Below, piece by piece: positions 1-7,362 of a stretch of 64,000 nucleotides of DNA (position 1 is its first letter; each line of letters starts with the position of its first letter). The stretch spans positions 620,001 to 684,000 of the forward strand of contig OZ243960.1 in NCBI GenBank assembly GCA_965214435.1, written 5' to 3'. This stretch comes from Rubrobacter_A sp965214435. GTDB taxonomy: Bacteria > Actinomycetota > Rubrobacteria > Rubrobacterales > Rubrobacteraceae. The notes under the pieces were generated by a model, which was not told where the DNA came from, did not search any database, and saw only the letters and a list, made by a program, of their open reading frames with translations. The position numbers and the translations under genes are program-made.

Positions 1-610
1 CCACCCCGACCGGCAGGTCTTTCTCCTCCAGCACCGGCCCCTGCTCGATGTGCACCTCGCAGTAGCCGAGCAGGTCATCCCTCCTGCGTCCGGCTCTTTC
101 CAGGGCATCGGGATCCCCACCGAAGTCCCGTACCGCGTCCTGGAGTCCCTTGCCGTTCGGGTCTTCGAGCTTCAGGCGCTCCCGGTCGAAGGCCCCCGCA
201 TATACGGAGCTGCCCAAAAACGTCGTACCGAAGCGCAAGCCCTCCTCGTCGGCGAAAGCGACGACTTCGACAGAGAACGGCAAGCGCTTGCCCCGGTCGT
301 GGAGTTGCTGGACACAGGCCAGGGCGACCATGACACCCAGAATTCCGTCGTACTTCCCGGCGTCGCGAACGGTGTCGAGGTGGGACCCGAGGACGAGCGT
401 CTTCTCTCCCTCTCCTTCGTAGCGGCCGATCAGGTTCCTTATGGCATCCTGGCGGACGGTCATCCCCGCGTCCTTCATCCAGCCGGAGACGATCTTGTTG
501 ACCTCCCGCATCGCCCGGGAGCCGAAGGACCGGGTCAGAGCCTCACCCTCCTCGCTGATGTTCCCGAGCAGGTCGCAGCGCTCCATCACGGTCTTCGCTA
601 TATCCTTCAT
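1..610 (-). CDS. allC: Allantoate amidohydrolase, M20 family (partial, C-terminus cut by window edge)
   Basis: Reading the minus strand from ATG at 610 gives about 203 residues with no stop before the window edge, so the C-terminal half is missing. The protein carries the M20 amidohydrolase metal-binding motifs GSHLDTV, the D of KYDGILGV, and ADEEGLRFG, followed by EVHIEQGPVLE. These are typical of allantoate amidohydrolase and of the related N-carbamoyl-L-amino acid hydrolases and ureidoglycolate hydrolases. The family hydrolyses allantoate to ureidoglycine/ureidoglycolate with release of ammonia. It lies 33 nt behind a peroxiredoxin gene at the end of the uric acid cluster, which favours the allantoate assignment. 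Substrate cannot be settled from half a protein. Confidence 0.85.
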   Translation of the reverse strand, partial: MKDIAKTVMERCDLLGNISEEGEALTRSFGSRAMREVNKIVSGWMKDAGMTVRQDAIRNLIGRYEGEGEKTLVLGSHLDTVRDAGKYDGILGVMVALACVQQLHDRGKRLPFSVEVVAFADEEGLRFGTTFLGSSVYAGAFDRERLKLEDPNGKGLQDAVRDFGGDPDALERAGRRRDDLLGYCEVHIEQGPVLEEKDLPVGV

Positions 611-643
611 TTCTTCCTCCCGCACCCGCTCTCCCGACGGATT

Positions 644-1090
644 CTATAAATCCCTTGCGTCTTCGAGGATTTCATCGGCGTGAGTCTCGGGAGATACGTC
701 CGAATATACCTTCTCGATCTCGCCTCCAGCCCCGAGTAAAAAGGTCGTGCGTGCAGCGCGTTCCCCTCCTTTTAACACCCCAAGCTCGGCCGCGGCTTTC
801 CCGCCTTTGTCGGTGAGGAGTGGAAAGTTCAGCCGGTACTTCTCGCGGAAATCCCGGTGAGATTCGGCGGAGTTCGTTGAAACGCCATACACTTCTATAC
901 CTTCCCGCCGGTAATCTTCTATCCGATCCCGGAAAGCGCAAGCCTCTTTCGTACAGCCGGGCGTATCATCTTTGGGGTAGAAGTAGAGGACGGTCTTGCG
1001 CCCTTTAAGGTCCTGGACGGTCAGCTCTCTACCATCCTCACCGGTAAACCGGAGGTCGGGAAATTGCTGGCCTTTTTCTGGAAAGCTCAT
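644..1090 (-). CDS. bcp: Peroxiredoxin, BCP/PrxQ type (thioredoxin-dependent thiol peroxidase)
   Basis: 148 residues, normal for the family. The motif PKDDTPGCTKEACAFRD holds the peroxidatic Cys46 and a resolving Cys51 five residues later, the arrangement of atypical 2-Cys PrxQ/BCP enzymes. It reduces H2O2 and alkyl peroxides in the cytoplasm using thioredoxin. A good ribosome site (aaaggag) precedes the ATG. It stands 25 nt downstream of the HIU hydrolase gene in the urate degradation operon. Since urate oxidase makes one H2O2 per urate, a co-transcribed peroxidase is a sensible partner; that link is inferred from position. Confidence 0.92.
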   Translation of the reverse strand: MSFPEKGQQFPDLRFTGEDGRELTVQDLKGRKTVLYFYPKDDTPGCTKEACAFRDRIEDYRREGIEVYGVSTNSAESHRDFREKYRLNFPLLTDKGGKAAAELGVLKGGERAARTTFLLGAGGEIEKVYSDVSPETHADEILEDARDL

Positions 1091-1115
1091 AGATACTCCT
1101 TTCGCCTGCTAGACC

Positions 1116-1469
1116 TCAACTCCCGCGGTAGGTGCTGTAGGACCAGGGAGAGACGAGCAGCGGCACGTGGTAGTGAGATTCCGGGTCGGCAATGCCGAAG
1201 CGTACCGGCACCCGGTCGAGAAAGGGAGGGTCAGGTAGTCTCGACCCTCCGGCAAAGTACTCTGCTACAGAGAAGACGATCTCGTAATCCCCCGACTCGA
1301 ATTCGGCCTCTGGAAGTAGTGGCTCGTCGGTCCGGCCGTCGTCGTTGGTGCGGATAGTCTTTAGGGCCTGCCGCTCGCTGTTCTCGAAGCGATAAAGCTC
1401 GACTTGCATACCAGCCGCGGGCTTGCCGTTAGCCGTGTCGAGTACGTGGGTGGTCAGGAAACCGGGCAC
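1116..1469 (-). CDS. uraH: 5-hydroxyisourate hydrolase (transthyretin-like)
   Basis: 117 residues, the usual length. The N-terminus has LTTHVLD with the active-site histidine (His8), and the protein ends in the diagnostic tetrapeptide YRGS. The enzyme hydrolyses 5-hydroxyisourate, the product of urate oxidase, to OHCU. The gene starts 6 nt after the urate oxidase stop codon, so the two are almost certainly co-translated. Nothing is unusual about it. Confidence 0.95.
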   Translation of the reverse strand: MPGFLTTHVLDTANGKPAAGMQVELYRFENSERQALKTIRTNDDGRTDEPLLPEAEFESGDYEIVFSVAEYFAGGSRLPDPPFLDRVPVRFGIADPESHYHVPLLVSPWSYSTYRGS

Positions 1470-1475
1470 CGGGGA

Positions 1476-2342
1476 TCAACCCCGCCTCTCTACCCAGCCC
1501 TCGATGTGACCGTATGGGTCCTGGGTGGCGTGGTAGATCCCCCGGTCGTTCTCCATCCCGAAGCGGTCCAGATCGTAGACGATGTAGTGCACGTTAGGGA
1601 ACGAGTACCAGATCCGCTCTATCTCCGGGAACCTCTCCAAAACCGCCTTGCCCATGCGGTACAGGGTATTCTGCATCGAGGGGCTGTAGTGGTCGGTGAA
1701 GGTCGCGAGTGTCTGGTCCATGACCCCGCTCCAGGTCTCGTTAAAGTCTACTTCGGTGGTGTTGTACTCCCACTTGGAAGTGACGATGGTGGAGAGTATG
1801 CGATCGTTGGTCTCCGGCAGGGTGGTGAACTGCTCGTGCAGAAAGCCTTCCCAACCGGACTGCGTGGTCTTTAGTATGTGGACGTCGCCTATCCCGGCCT
1901 CTACCTTCCGCTCGCCGCTCTCGCCGCCCCACACCCTGGCCCGGTGCTGGCCGCGGCCTCGAACAAAGGAATGCTCGTGCGGCTGGCCGTCGACCTCGAT
2001 CCGGCTCCACTGGGCCTGAGTGAACTCTACCCAGCAACTCGTGACGCTCGGACCGACTTCTAGAAAGTGGTCCACCAGCGCCAGACCGAAGCCCTCGATG
2101 GAATCCGTGAGGTTGTCTTTGGCTAGCGCGTTGACCGTGTTCCTCATGGTATCCGTCGCCAGCAAGCCGGTGTTGTCGCCCTCCACGTGGGCGGCCTCGA
2201 AGTCGCCCTCCAGCGCGACGCGCACGTCGAGGTCCCAGATCTCGTGTCGCTCCGCGTCGCGGTTTACCTTGAGGACCCGGACCTCGGTCTTGCCGTAGTT
2301 GTTCTGACCGAGGACGATGTTCGTCTTAGCCGTTTCCGTCAT
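1476..2342 (-). CDS. pucL: Urate oxidase (uricase), cofactor-free
   Basis: 288 residues, two tandem T-fold halves as in other uricases. Visible active-site residues are Lys18 (NNYGK), Thr63-Asp64 (ATDT) and the His of NVHYI near the C-terminus, the K-T-H relay that activates oxygen. It converts urate, O2 and water to 5-hydroxyisourate and H2O2. The ATG overlaps the stop of the OHCU decarboxylase gene by four bases (ATGA), so translation is coupled. Following genes supply the next step (HIU hydrolase) and a peroxidase. Confidence 0.96.
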   Translation of the reverse strand: MTETAKTNIVLGQNNYGKTEVRVLKVNRDAERHEIWDLDVRVALEGDFEAAHVEGDNTGLLATDTMRNTVNALAKDNLTDSIEGFGLALVDHFLEVGPSVTSCWVEFTQAQWSRIEVDGQPHEHSFVRGRGQHRARVWGGESGERKVEAGIGDVHILKTTQSGWEGFLHEQFTTLPETNDRILSTIVTSKWEYNTTEVDFNETWSGVMDQTLATFTDHYSPSMQNTLYRMGKAVLERFPEIERIWYSFPNVHYIVYDLDRFGMENDRGIYHATQDPYGHIEGWVERRG

Positions 2343-2869
2343 TTCGCGTCTCCTTCCTCGACAGCCTCTCCCAACCGGTAACGAGCTATCTTGGTGATCT
2401 CCTCTAGCGCCCGGACCACTTCCTCTTCGGAAGAGTTTTGCAACCGGCTCCCGGCGCTATCTAGTATGGAATTCTTGGTGTGTTCCCTGACGGCGAAGAT
2501 CATGGGGATGCCGAACTTCTTTTTATAGGCGTCGTTCAGTTCCGTAAAGGACTCGTACTCTTCCTGCGAGAGCCGGTCGAGGCCCAGGGACAACTGCTCG
2601 CTGGCGGACTCGGACGTAAGTTCGCCGGCCATAGCCGCTTTCCCGGCGAGGTCCGGGTGGGCTTTTATGAGCGAGAGGCGCTGCTCAAGGGGAGCGTCCA
2701 GGACGGCCCGCTCGAACGCGCCGTGCATCTTCGGGAGGTCCTCGAAGGGACGCTCTTTAGATGCCGCCTCGGCCACCCACGGCGAGTGCTCATAGAGCGA
2801 ACCAAAGCGCGCCACGAACTCCTCCCGGCTCAGGGCGTTTACTTTATCCAGTGAGATCTTCCCCTGCAA
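2339..2869 (-). CDS. uraD: 2-oxo-4-hydroxy-4-carboxy-5-ureidoimidazoline (OHCU) decarboxylase
   Basis: 176 residues, all-helical OHCU decarboxylase family. Visible family landmarks are the KAHPDLAGKAA segment (catalytic His in HPDLA), the SQEEYESFTELNDAYKKKFG helix and the AVREHTKNSIL segment. It decarboxylates OHCU to S-allantoin, the last step of the uricase-HIUase-OHCUase trio; all three genes are adjacent here. The stop overlaps the urate oxidase start. A broken second copy of its C-terminal part lies just upstream (2976-3170). Confidence 0.94.
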   Translation of the reverse strand: MQGKISLDKVNALSREEFVARFGSLYEHSPWVAEAASKERPFEDLPKMHGAFERAVLDAPLEQRLSLIKAHPDLAGKAAMAGELTSESASEQLSLGLDRLSQEEYESFTELNDAYKKKFGIPMIFAVREHTKNSILDSAGSRLQNSSEEEVVRALEEITKIARYRLGEAVEEGDAK

Positions 2870-2975
2870 TCCTGCTCCTCGACTAGTCCGGCTCTTTCGT
2901 CGGAAACTTTCAACGTCCGTTTCTAGCTCTTAGCTTTAGCTACGCATCCCGGTAAAGGTCCCCTCGACCATATCC

Positions 2976-3170
2976 TACAAACGGTAGTTGGCTATCTTAA
3001 TGACCTCGACGATGGAGATCAGGGTTTCCATCTCCCGGTTGGGCTTGAGCCGGGACTCGGTGCCCCTGAAAGGGTCTCTTTAGTGTGGTCCCGGACGGTG
3101 GTTACCAACGAGAAGCCGAACTTTTTCAGTTAAGCAGGACGACGGAGAACTTCTACGATAACGCCAGTGA
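2976..3170 (-). pseudogene. Remnant of a second OHCU decarboxylase gene (C-terminal part, frameshifted)
   Basis: On the minus strand this stretch encodes a decayed copy of the uraD C-terminus. One frame reads KKFGFSLVTTVRDHTKETL, matching KKFGIPMIFAVREHTKNSI of the intact neighbour. A second frame reads GTESRLKPNREMETLISIV followed by EVIKIANYRL and a stop at 2976-2978, matching the end EEITKIARYRLG. One frameshift separates the two, and an in-frame TGA lies just before the first block. No start or N-terminal half could be traced up to gcl. It is either a decayed tandem duplication or the relic of the original gene. The alignment was made by eye. Confidence 0.75.
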
Positions 3171-3295
3171 GCCCTCAAGGGTAGGGCGTTGCCGTCTATA
3201 CGCGGGTGTCGAATAATGGCGGCAGCCGATTAGTCAGCCGCCGCTCTGTTTGCGGGGTATCTCTAAAGCTTTCCGCAGAGACCCCTAGACCGCCG

Positions 3296-5065
3296 TTAAT
3301 CCCGGTCCGGGATACCTCCGACGACCTGGCCCGCAGTTTCCCGGCTACCGTCGAGGATGGGTTCGTACTCGTTGATCTTGTCTATCGAGAGGCCCATCGC
3401 AGCATTCGTTTCCCGCTCGCACAAAATCTCCACGAGCGCCGGGACCCGCTGCTCCTCGCTGGCCCGTACCGCCCAGTCCAGCGCCTCCCCTATGTCCTCC
3501 GGTCTCTCGACCCGGCGTCCGAGGGCGCCCATCGCCTCCATGACCTTTACGTTGTCTATGCCGTACTCGTTCTCGGGGCCTTCGTAGCCGATGTCCACAG
3601 CGTAGTTCATGTCGTACTTGATCTCACCCTGCCGGATAAGGCCCATGTAAGCGTTGTTGAGCATCACGAGCACGTAGGGGACCTTGTACTGGCAGGCCAC
3701 CGCGATCTCCTCCATAAGGAACTGGAACGAGTAATCGCCTACGACGCCCACGACGAGATCTCCTGGGTTGCCGAGCTTGGCCCCGATACACGCCGGCACT
3801 TCCCAGCCGAGCGGTCCGGCCTGCCCGCAGCAGAGGTAGTGGCGCGGCTTGTAGGTCTTCTGGAACTGGCCGCCGAAGATCTGGTACAGACCGATGGCCG
3901 TGACGAAGACGGTATCCTCGTCAAAGTACTCGTTGATCTCCTGGTACACCCGCTGGGGCTTCACCGGCACGTCGTCGAAGTCGGTCTTGCGGAGCATCGT
4001 GGAGCGTAGCTCGTCCACCCGCTCGACCCACTCGCCGGGCTCCTTCTCGGAGGTCATGTCGCGGGCGGTCTCTAGCATCTCCCCTAGCGCGAGCTTTGCG
4101 TCGGAGACCACCGCGAGGTCCGGCGGGAAGACCCGCCCGATCTGGCTGGGTTCTACATCCACGTGGACGAACTTGCGATCTCCCCGGTACACGTCCAGAT
4201 CTCCGGTGTGCCGCTCGGCCCAGCGGTTGCCGATGCCGACTACGAGGTCACTCTCCAAGAAAAGCGCGTTGGCGTAGCGCTGCTGGGTCTGCAACCCGAC
4301 GGTTCCCAGGTGCAGCGGGTGGTCCTCCGGTATGACGCCCTTGCCCATGTAGGTCGGGCTTACCGGCACCTGCAGGTACTCGGCGAGTTCTATAAGTTCC
4401 TCGGAGGCGTCGGCGATAATGGTCCCGCCGCCGGGCATCAGGACCGGACGTTCGGCCGCGAGGATCATCTCTATCGTCTGCCGGATGGCCCCCGGCCGCG
4501 GCTCGGGCTTCCCGAAGTACAGCGGACCACCGCGCTCGGGGTCGAAGTCTACTTCGAGGCCGCTGGTCTGTATGTCGAGCGGCAGGTCTATGAGGACCGG
4601 ACCCGGCCGTCCCTCCCGGGCGATGCGGAAAGCTTCCCGGAAGGTCCAGACGAGTTGTCCCGGCTCCTTTACCTGTACCGCCCACTTGGTTACCGGCTTG
4701 GCGATCTCCACGATGTCCACCGCCTGAAACGCTTCCTTGTGCAAGACGGTGGTGGGAGCCTGGCCGGTGATGCATATCTGGGGTATGGAGTCGGCCTGGC
4801 AGGTGTAGAGGCCGGTGATCATGTTCGTCCCCGCCGGCCCCGAAGTACCTATATTTATCCCGACTTTGCCCGTTACCCGCGTGTAGCCGTCGGCGGCGTG
4901 CGTCCCGCCCTCCTCGTGGCGGACCGCGTAGTGCTGTATCTGCTCGGAGGCGCTCATCGCCTTGTAGAGCGGTAGTATCGCCGCCCCCGGCACCCCGAAG
5001 ACTACCTCAACACCCTCATCCTCCATAACCCCTACGACCGCGTCCATCACGTCCATTCTGGGCAT
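3296..5065 (-). CDS. gcl: Glyoxylate carboligase (tartronate-semialdehyde synthase)
   Basis: 589 residues, a thiamine diphosphate enzyme of the acetohydroxyacid synthase superfamily. The N-terminal FGVPGAAI and GTSGPAGTNMITG motifs, the HKEAFQAVDI segment and the C-terminal ETNAAMGLSIDKINEYE are those of glyoxylate carboligases. The ThDP motif GDYSFQFLMEE to NN lies near residue 440. It condenses two glyoxylates to tartronate semialdehyde and CO2. The reductase (glxR) and hydroxypyruvate isomerase (hyi) genes lie directly upstream in the same operon. Residue 51 is Glu where the E. coli enzyme is known for Val51 (see findings). Good ribosome site (aaaggag). Confidence 0.94.
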   Translation of the reverse strand: MPRMDVMDAVVGVMEDEGVEVVFGVPGAAILPLYKAMSASEQIQHYAVRHEEGGTHAADGYTRVTGKVGINIGTSGPAGTNMITGLYTCQADSIPQICITGQAPTTVLHKEAFQAVDIVEIAKPVTKWAVQVKEPGQLVWTFREAFRIAREGRPGPVLIDLPLDIQTSGLEVDFDPERGGPLYFGKPEPRPGAIRQTIEMILAAERPVLMPGGGTIIADASEELIELAEYLQVPVSPTYMGKGVIPEDHPLHLGTVGLQTQQRYANALFLESDLVVGIGNRWAERHTGDLDVYRGDRKFVHVDVEPSQIGRVFPPDLAVVSDAKLALGEMLETARDMTSEKEPGEWVERVDELRSTMLRKTDFDDVPVKPQRVYQEINEYFDEDTVFVTAIGLYQIFGGQFQKTYKPRHYLCCGQAGPLGWEVPACIGAKLGNPGDLVVGVVGDYSFQFLMEEIAVACQYKVPYVLVMLNNAYMGLIRQGEIKYDMNYAVDIGYEGPENEYGIDNVKVMEAMGALGRRVERPEDIGEALDWAVRASEEQRVPALVEILCERETNAAMGLSIDKINEYEPILDGSRETAGQVVGGIPDRD

Positions 5066-5116
5066 GCGTGTTTCTCCTTTCCCAAAGAAACTAATGCTTA
5101 CGAGCGACGATTCTTA

Positions 5117-6013
5117 TTAGACTGGCTCTTTCGCCTCTTCCTGGGAGAGATCTTCGATGACCCGGAGTAGTGCCGAGTGATCCTCGCCGCCCCAGCCCTT
5201 TTTCTTCATGGTCAGAAGCATCTGGTCCACTATCGCCGTGACGGGTAGCGCCACGCCATACTCGCGCGCCGCGGCCAGCGCGATCCCGAGGTCCTTGTGA
5301 TGCAGCTCCGAGCGGAAACCTGGCTCGAAGTCGTGTGAGAGAAGCTTTTCCCGCTTGACCTCCATCACCTTGTTACCGGCAAGACCGCCGCCGAGTACGT
5401 CCAGGATCTTCTCCGGCGCGACTCCCCCGCGGGCGCCGAGAACCAGCGCCTCCGATACCGCTTCTATGGTAAGAGCCACGACTATCTGGTTGGCGGCCTT
5501 GGTGACCTGCCCGGCCCCTGTAGCCCCGACGTGGTTTACCGTCCCGCCCATGACGTCGAAGAGCGGTCTGGCGCGTTCGAAGTCCCCTTCATCGCCACCG
5601 ACCATGATAGAGAGCGTCCCCTCCTCGGCACCTACGTCCCCACCCGAGACCGGCCCGTCGAGCATCGAAGCGCCCTTCTCTTCTATGACTGCCGCCAACT
5701 CTTCAGTGACGACCGGTGAGATGGTGCTCATGTCCACGACGAGCGAGCCTTCCTTGAGGCCTTCGAGGATGCCGCTCTCTCCAGAGACAACCTCCCGCAC
5801 CTGGGGCGAGTCGGGGAGCATGGTGATGATAATGTCGCTCTTCTCGGCGATCTCGCGCGGTCTACCGGCGACCGCCGCGTTATTCCCGGCCAGTTCTTCA
5901 GCCTTCTCGCGGGTACGGTTGTAGAGTACGAGGTCGTAGCCAGCCTCGATGAGGTTGCGGGCCATGGGCTTGCCCATGATCCCGAGCCCTACAAAACCTA
6001 TTTTCTCCGCCAT
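5117..6013 (-). CDS. glxR: 2-hydroxy-3-oxopropionate (tartronate semialdehyde) reductase
   Basis: 298 residues, beta-hydroxyacid dehydrogenase family. The NAD(P)-binding GFVGLGIMGKPMARNL is at the N-terminus, the substrate loop DGPVSGGDVGAEEGTL near residue 120, and the catalytic lysine in GAGQVTKAANQ near residue 172. It reduces tartronate semialdehyde made by Gcl to D-glycerate. Position between hyi and gcl supports this substrate over 3-hydroxyisobutyrate. A strong ribosome site (aggagga) precedes the ATG. Confidence 0.92.
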   Translation of the reverse strand: MAEKIGFVGLGIMGKPMARNLIEAGYDLVLYNRTREKAEELAGNNAAVAGRPREIAEKSDIIITMLPDSPQVREVVSGESGILEGLKEGSLVVDMSTISPVVTEELAAVIEEKGASMLDGPVSGGDVGAEEGTLSIMVGGDEGDFERARPLFDVMGGTVNHVGATGAGQVTKAANQIVVALTIEAVSEALVLGARGGVAPEKILDVLGGGLAGNKVMEVKREKLLSHDFEPGFRSELHHKDLGIALAAAREYGVALPVTAIVDQMLLTMKKKGWGGEDHSALLRVIEDLSQEEAKEPV

Positions 6014-6042
6014 GTTTCTATCCTCCTTTTCCCTGTGCTCTT

Positions 6043-6855
6043 CTAAAGCTTCAGGTCTGTGACAGCCACGTCTTCCCCGCGCAATCCCGCCGGGAGCCAG
6101 GTAAAGCTGTCCTCCGTTTTTTCGGTGGTCGGGTTGTACTCCAGACCGACGTAGCCGCTGTAGCCGAGGTCTTCGAGAACCCCGAGAACGTAGGGGTAGT
6201 AGATCTCGCCGGTCCCGGGCTCTCCACGTCCCGGAGAGTCCGCGATCTGCACGTGCCCGACCATGTCTATGTGCTCCTGCAGCGTCGCTACCAGGTTCCC
6301 CTCCATCCGCTGCATGTGATAGAAGTCGTGCTGGATCGCCAGGTTTCCCCGTCCCACACTCTCTACAAAGTCCACCGCATCCTGCGTGGTGTAGATGAGG
6401 TACGGTCCATTCTCAAAGGTATTGACGGCCTCGACCACCACCTCGATACCTACCTCCCGCGCCTGGTCAGCGGCGAAGCCCACGTTCTCCCGGGCGAGCC
6501 CTAGCTGCTCCTCCCGGTCCATACCGTCTATCTCGTGGCCCAGAAGGATGTTCATCTTCCGGCACCCCAGAGATTGCGCCAACTCCAGCGCCACCGGCAC
6601 GTTCTCCCGGAACTGCTCCTGGCGGTCGGGGTCGCTTACCAGCCCCCGGTCGCCGCCCGGCATGTCCCCGGCGTCGAAGTTGAATAGCGCGACCCGCACA
6701 CCCGCATCCTTTACCGCCTGCTCAACCGCCCCGAGGTCCTCCCCCGACGGCCACCAGAACTCGACCGCCCCGAAACCCGCCTCCGCCGCCCGGCCAAAGC
6801 GCTCCAGCAAAGGAACCTCTTTGAACAGGATCGAAACATTCGCACTGAACCTCAT
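6043..6855 (-). CDS. hyi: Hydroxypyruvate isomerase
   Basis: 270 residues, xylose isomerase-like TIM barrel. Typical Hyi segments are NVSILFKEVPLLERF at the start, EAVNTFENGPYLIYTTQDAV near residue 150, and IQHDFYHMQRMEGN with metal-binding residues. The enzyme interconverts hydroxypyruvate and tartronate semialdehyde, feeding the neighbouring reductase. It is the first gene of the minus-strand salvage operon, with a consensus promoter and a palindrome in front of it. Confidence 0.92.
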   Translation of the reverse strand: MRFSANVSILFKEVPLLERFGRAAEAGFGAVEFWWPSGEDLGAVEQAVKDAGVRVALFNFDAGDMPGGDRGLVSDPDRQEQFRENVPVALELAQSLGCRKMNILLGHEIDGMDREEQLGLARENVGFAADQAREVGIEVVVEAVNTFENGPYLIYTTQDAVDFVESVGRGNLAIQHDFYHMQRMEGNLVATLQEHIDMVGHVQIADSPGRGEPGTGEIYYPYVLGVLEDLGYSGYVGLEYNPTTEKTEDSFTWLPAGLRGEDVAVTDLKL

Positions 6856-6877
6856 CCGCCCGACACCCCCGTGATAG

Positions 6878-6900
6878 AAGTTTATCGTTCAGCAAAACTT
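6878..6900. promoter_or_regulatory. Operator-like palindrome in the hyi leader
   Basis: Perfect inverted repeat AAGTTT-N11-AAACTT between the hyi promoter and start codon, 22 to 45 nt upstream of the ATG. A second short palindrome, TTCCGGAA, lies at 6910-6917. Position downstream of the -10 suits a repressor site for the purine/glyoxylate operon. The regulator is not in the window or is not recognisable. Confidence 0.5.
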
Positions 6901-6921
6901 TTATTTCGCTTTCCGGAATAT

Positions 6922-6950
6922 AGCGTAACGTTTACCAGGGTAGCTGTCAA
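6922..6950 (-). promoter_or_regulatory. Sigma70-type promoter of the hyi-glxR-gcl-uraD-uricase operon
   Basis: Minus strand: -35 TTGACA at 6945-6950, 17-bp spacer, -10 TACGCT at 6922-6927. This is a near-consensus housekeeping promoter about 70 nt upstream of the hyi ATG. It is the only clear promoter found for the run of co-directed genes down to position 1, although the 426-nt gap after gcl could hold another. Confidence 0.65.
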
Positions 6951-7311
6951 GCACTGTAGGGTGGTTGTGGGCTTTTTAGTAGGGTCGATTCCTGGCAGGG
7001 ACTGGCGAGTGTTGTAATGCGTGTTCGGCTGACTCGACCTTGCAGTCGTTCGGGACAACCCCGTTGCTAATTCCGGCGAGCTGTCGCTCCGCGCGAAAGC
7101 GCTTCGGCGGGACGCAGGAGTTTTAGACGCCAGCGGAGAGGAGTCTGGCCTCTAGCCTCCGAGATCAAGGGTAAGGTTTATGTCTCTTGTCGGGCGGTCG
7201 GGACCGGCTACTTCCCGTCCGACGACGCTTTGGAAGCCTTGGCCGGGACAGAGCAAGGACTTGAGCGGCGGGCGGGCCAGGGCGGCTAAAGAATAATTAC
7301 CGGCGAAGAGG
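6951..7311. other. Intergenic region between hyi promoter and the BCCT gene end
   Basis: About 360 nt without a supported gene. The short open frames here lack ribosome sites and family features. A fragment at 6987-7000 (gggtcgattcctgg) resembles a tRNA T-arm but no cloverleaf can be built around it. No repeat of interest was seen. Confidence 0.6.
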
Positions 7312-7337
7312 GCGGGGACGGCTAGAGGCGTCCCCGC
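7312..7337 (-). terminator. Hairpin after the BCCT transporter gene
   Basis: Perfect 9-bp stem GCGGGGACG / CGTCCCCGC with an 8-nt loop, 26 to 51 nt beyond the stop codon of the BCCT gene. No T-run follows closely, so it may be a weak or factor-assisted terminator, or only protect the mRNA end. Confidence 0.5.
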
Positions 7338-7362
7338 TCCGGGTATGGATTTCCGCTGTCGC

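Noticed and set aside
50..649. Plus-strand open frame at the left edge
   Set aside because: It is the complement of the allantoate amidohydrolase gene, whose minus-strand frame carries the M20 motifs.
3200..3290. Hairpin ggcggc/gccgcc downstream of gcl as terminator
   Set aside because: Only six base pairs with a long loop and no T-run; too weak to annotate.
6980..7005. tRNA T-arm-like sequence gggtcgattcctgg
   Set aside because: No acceptor stem, D-arm or anticodon arm can be folded around it; treated as chance.
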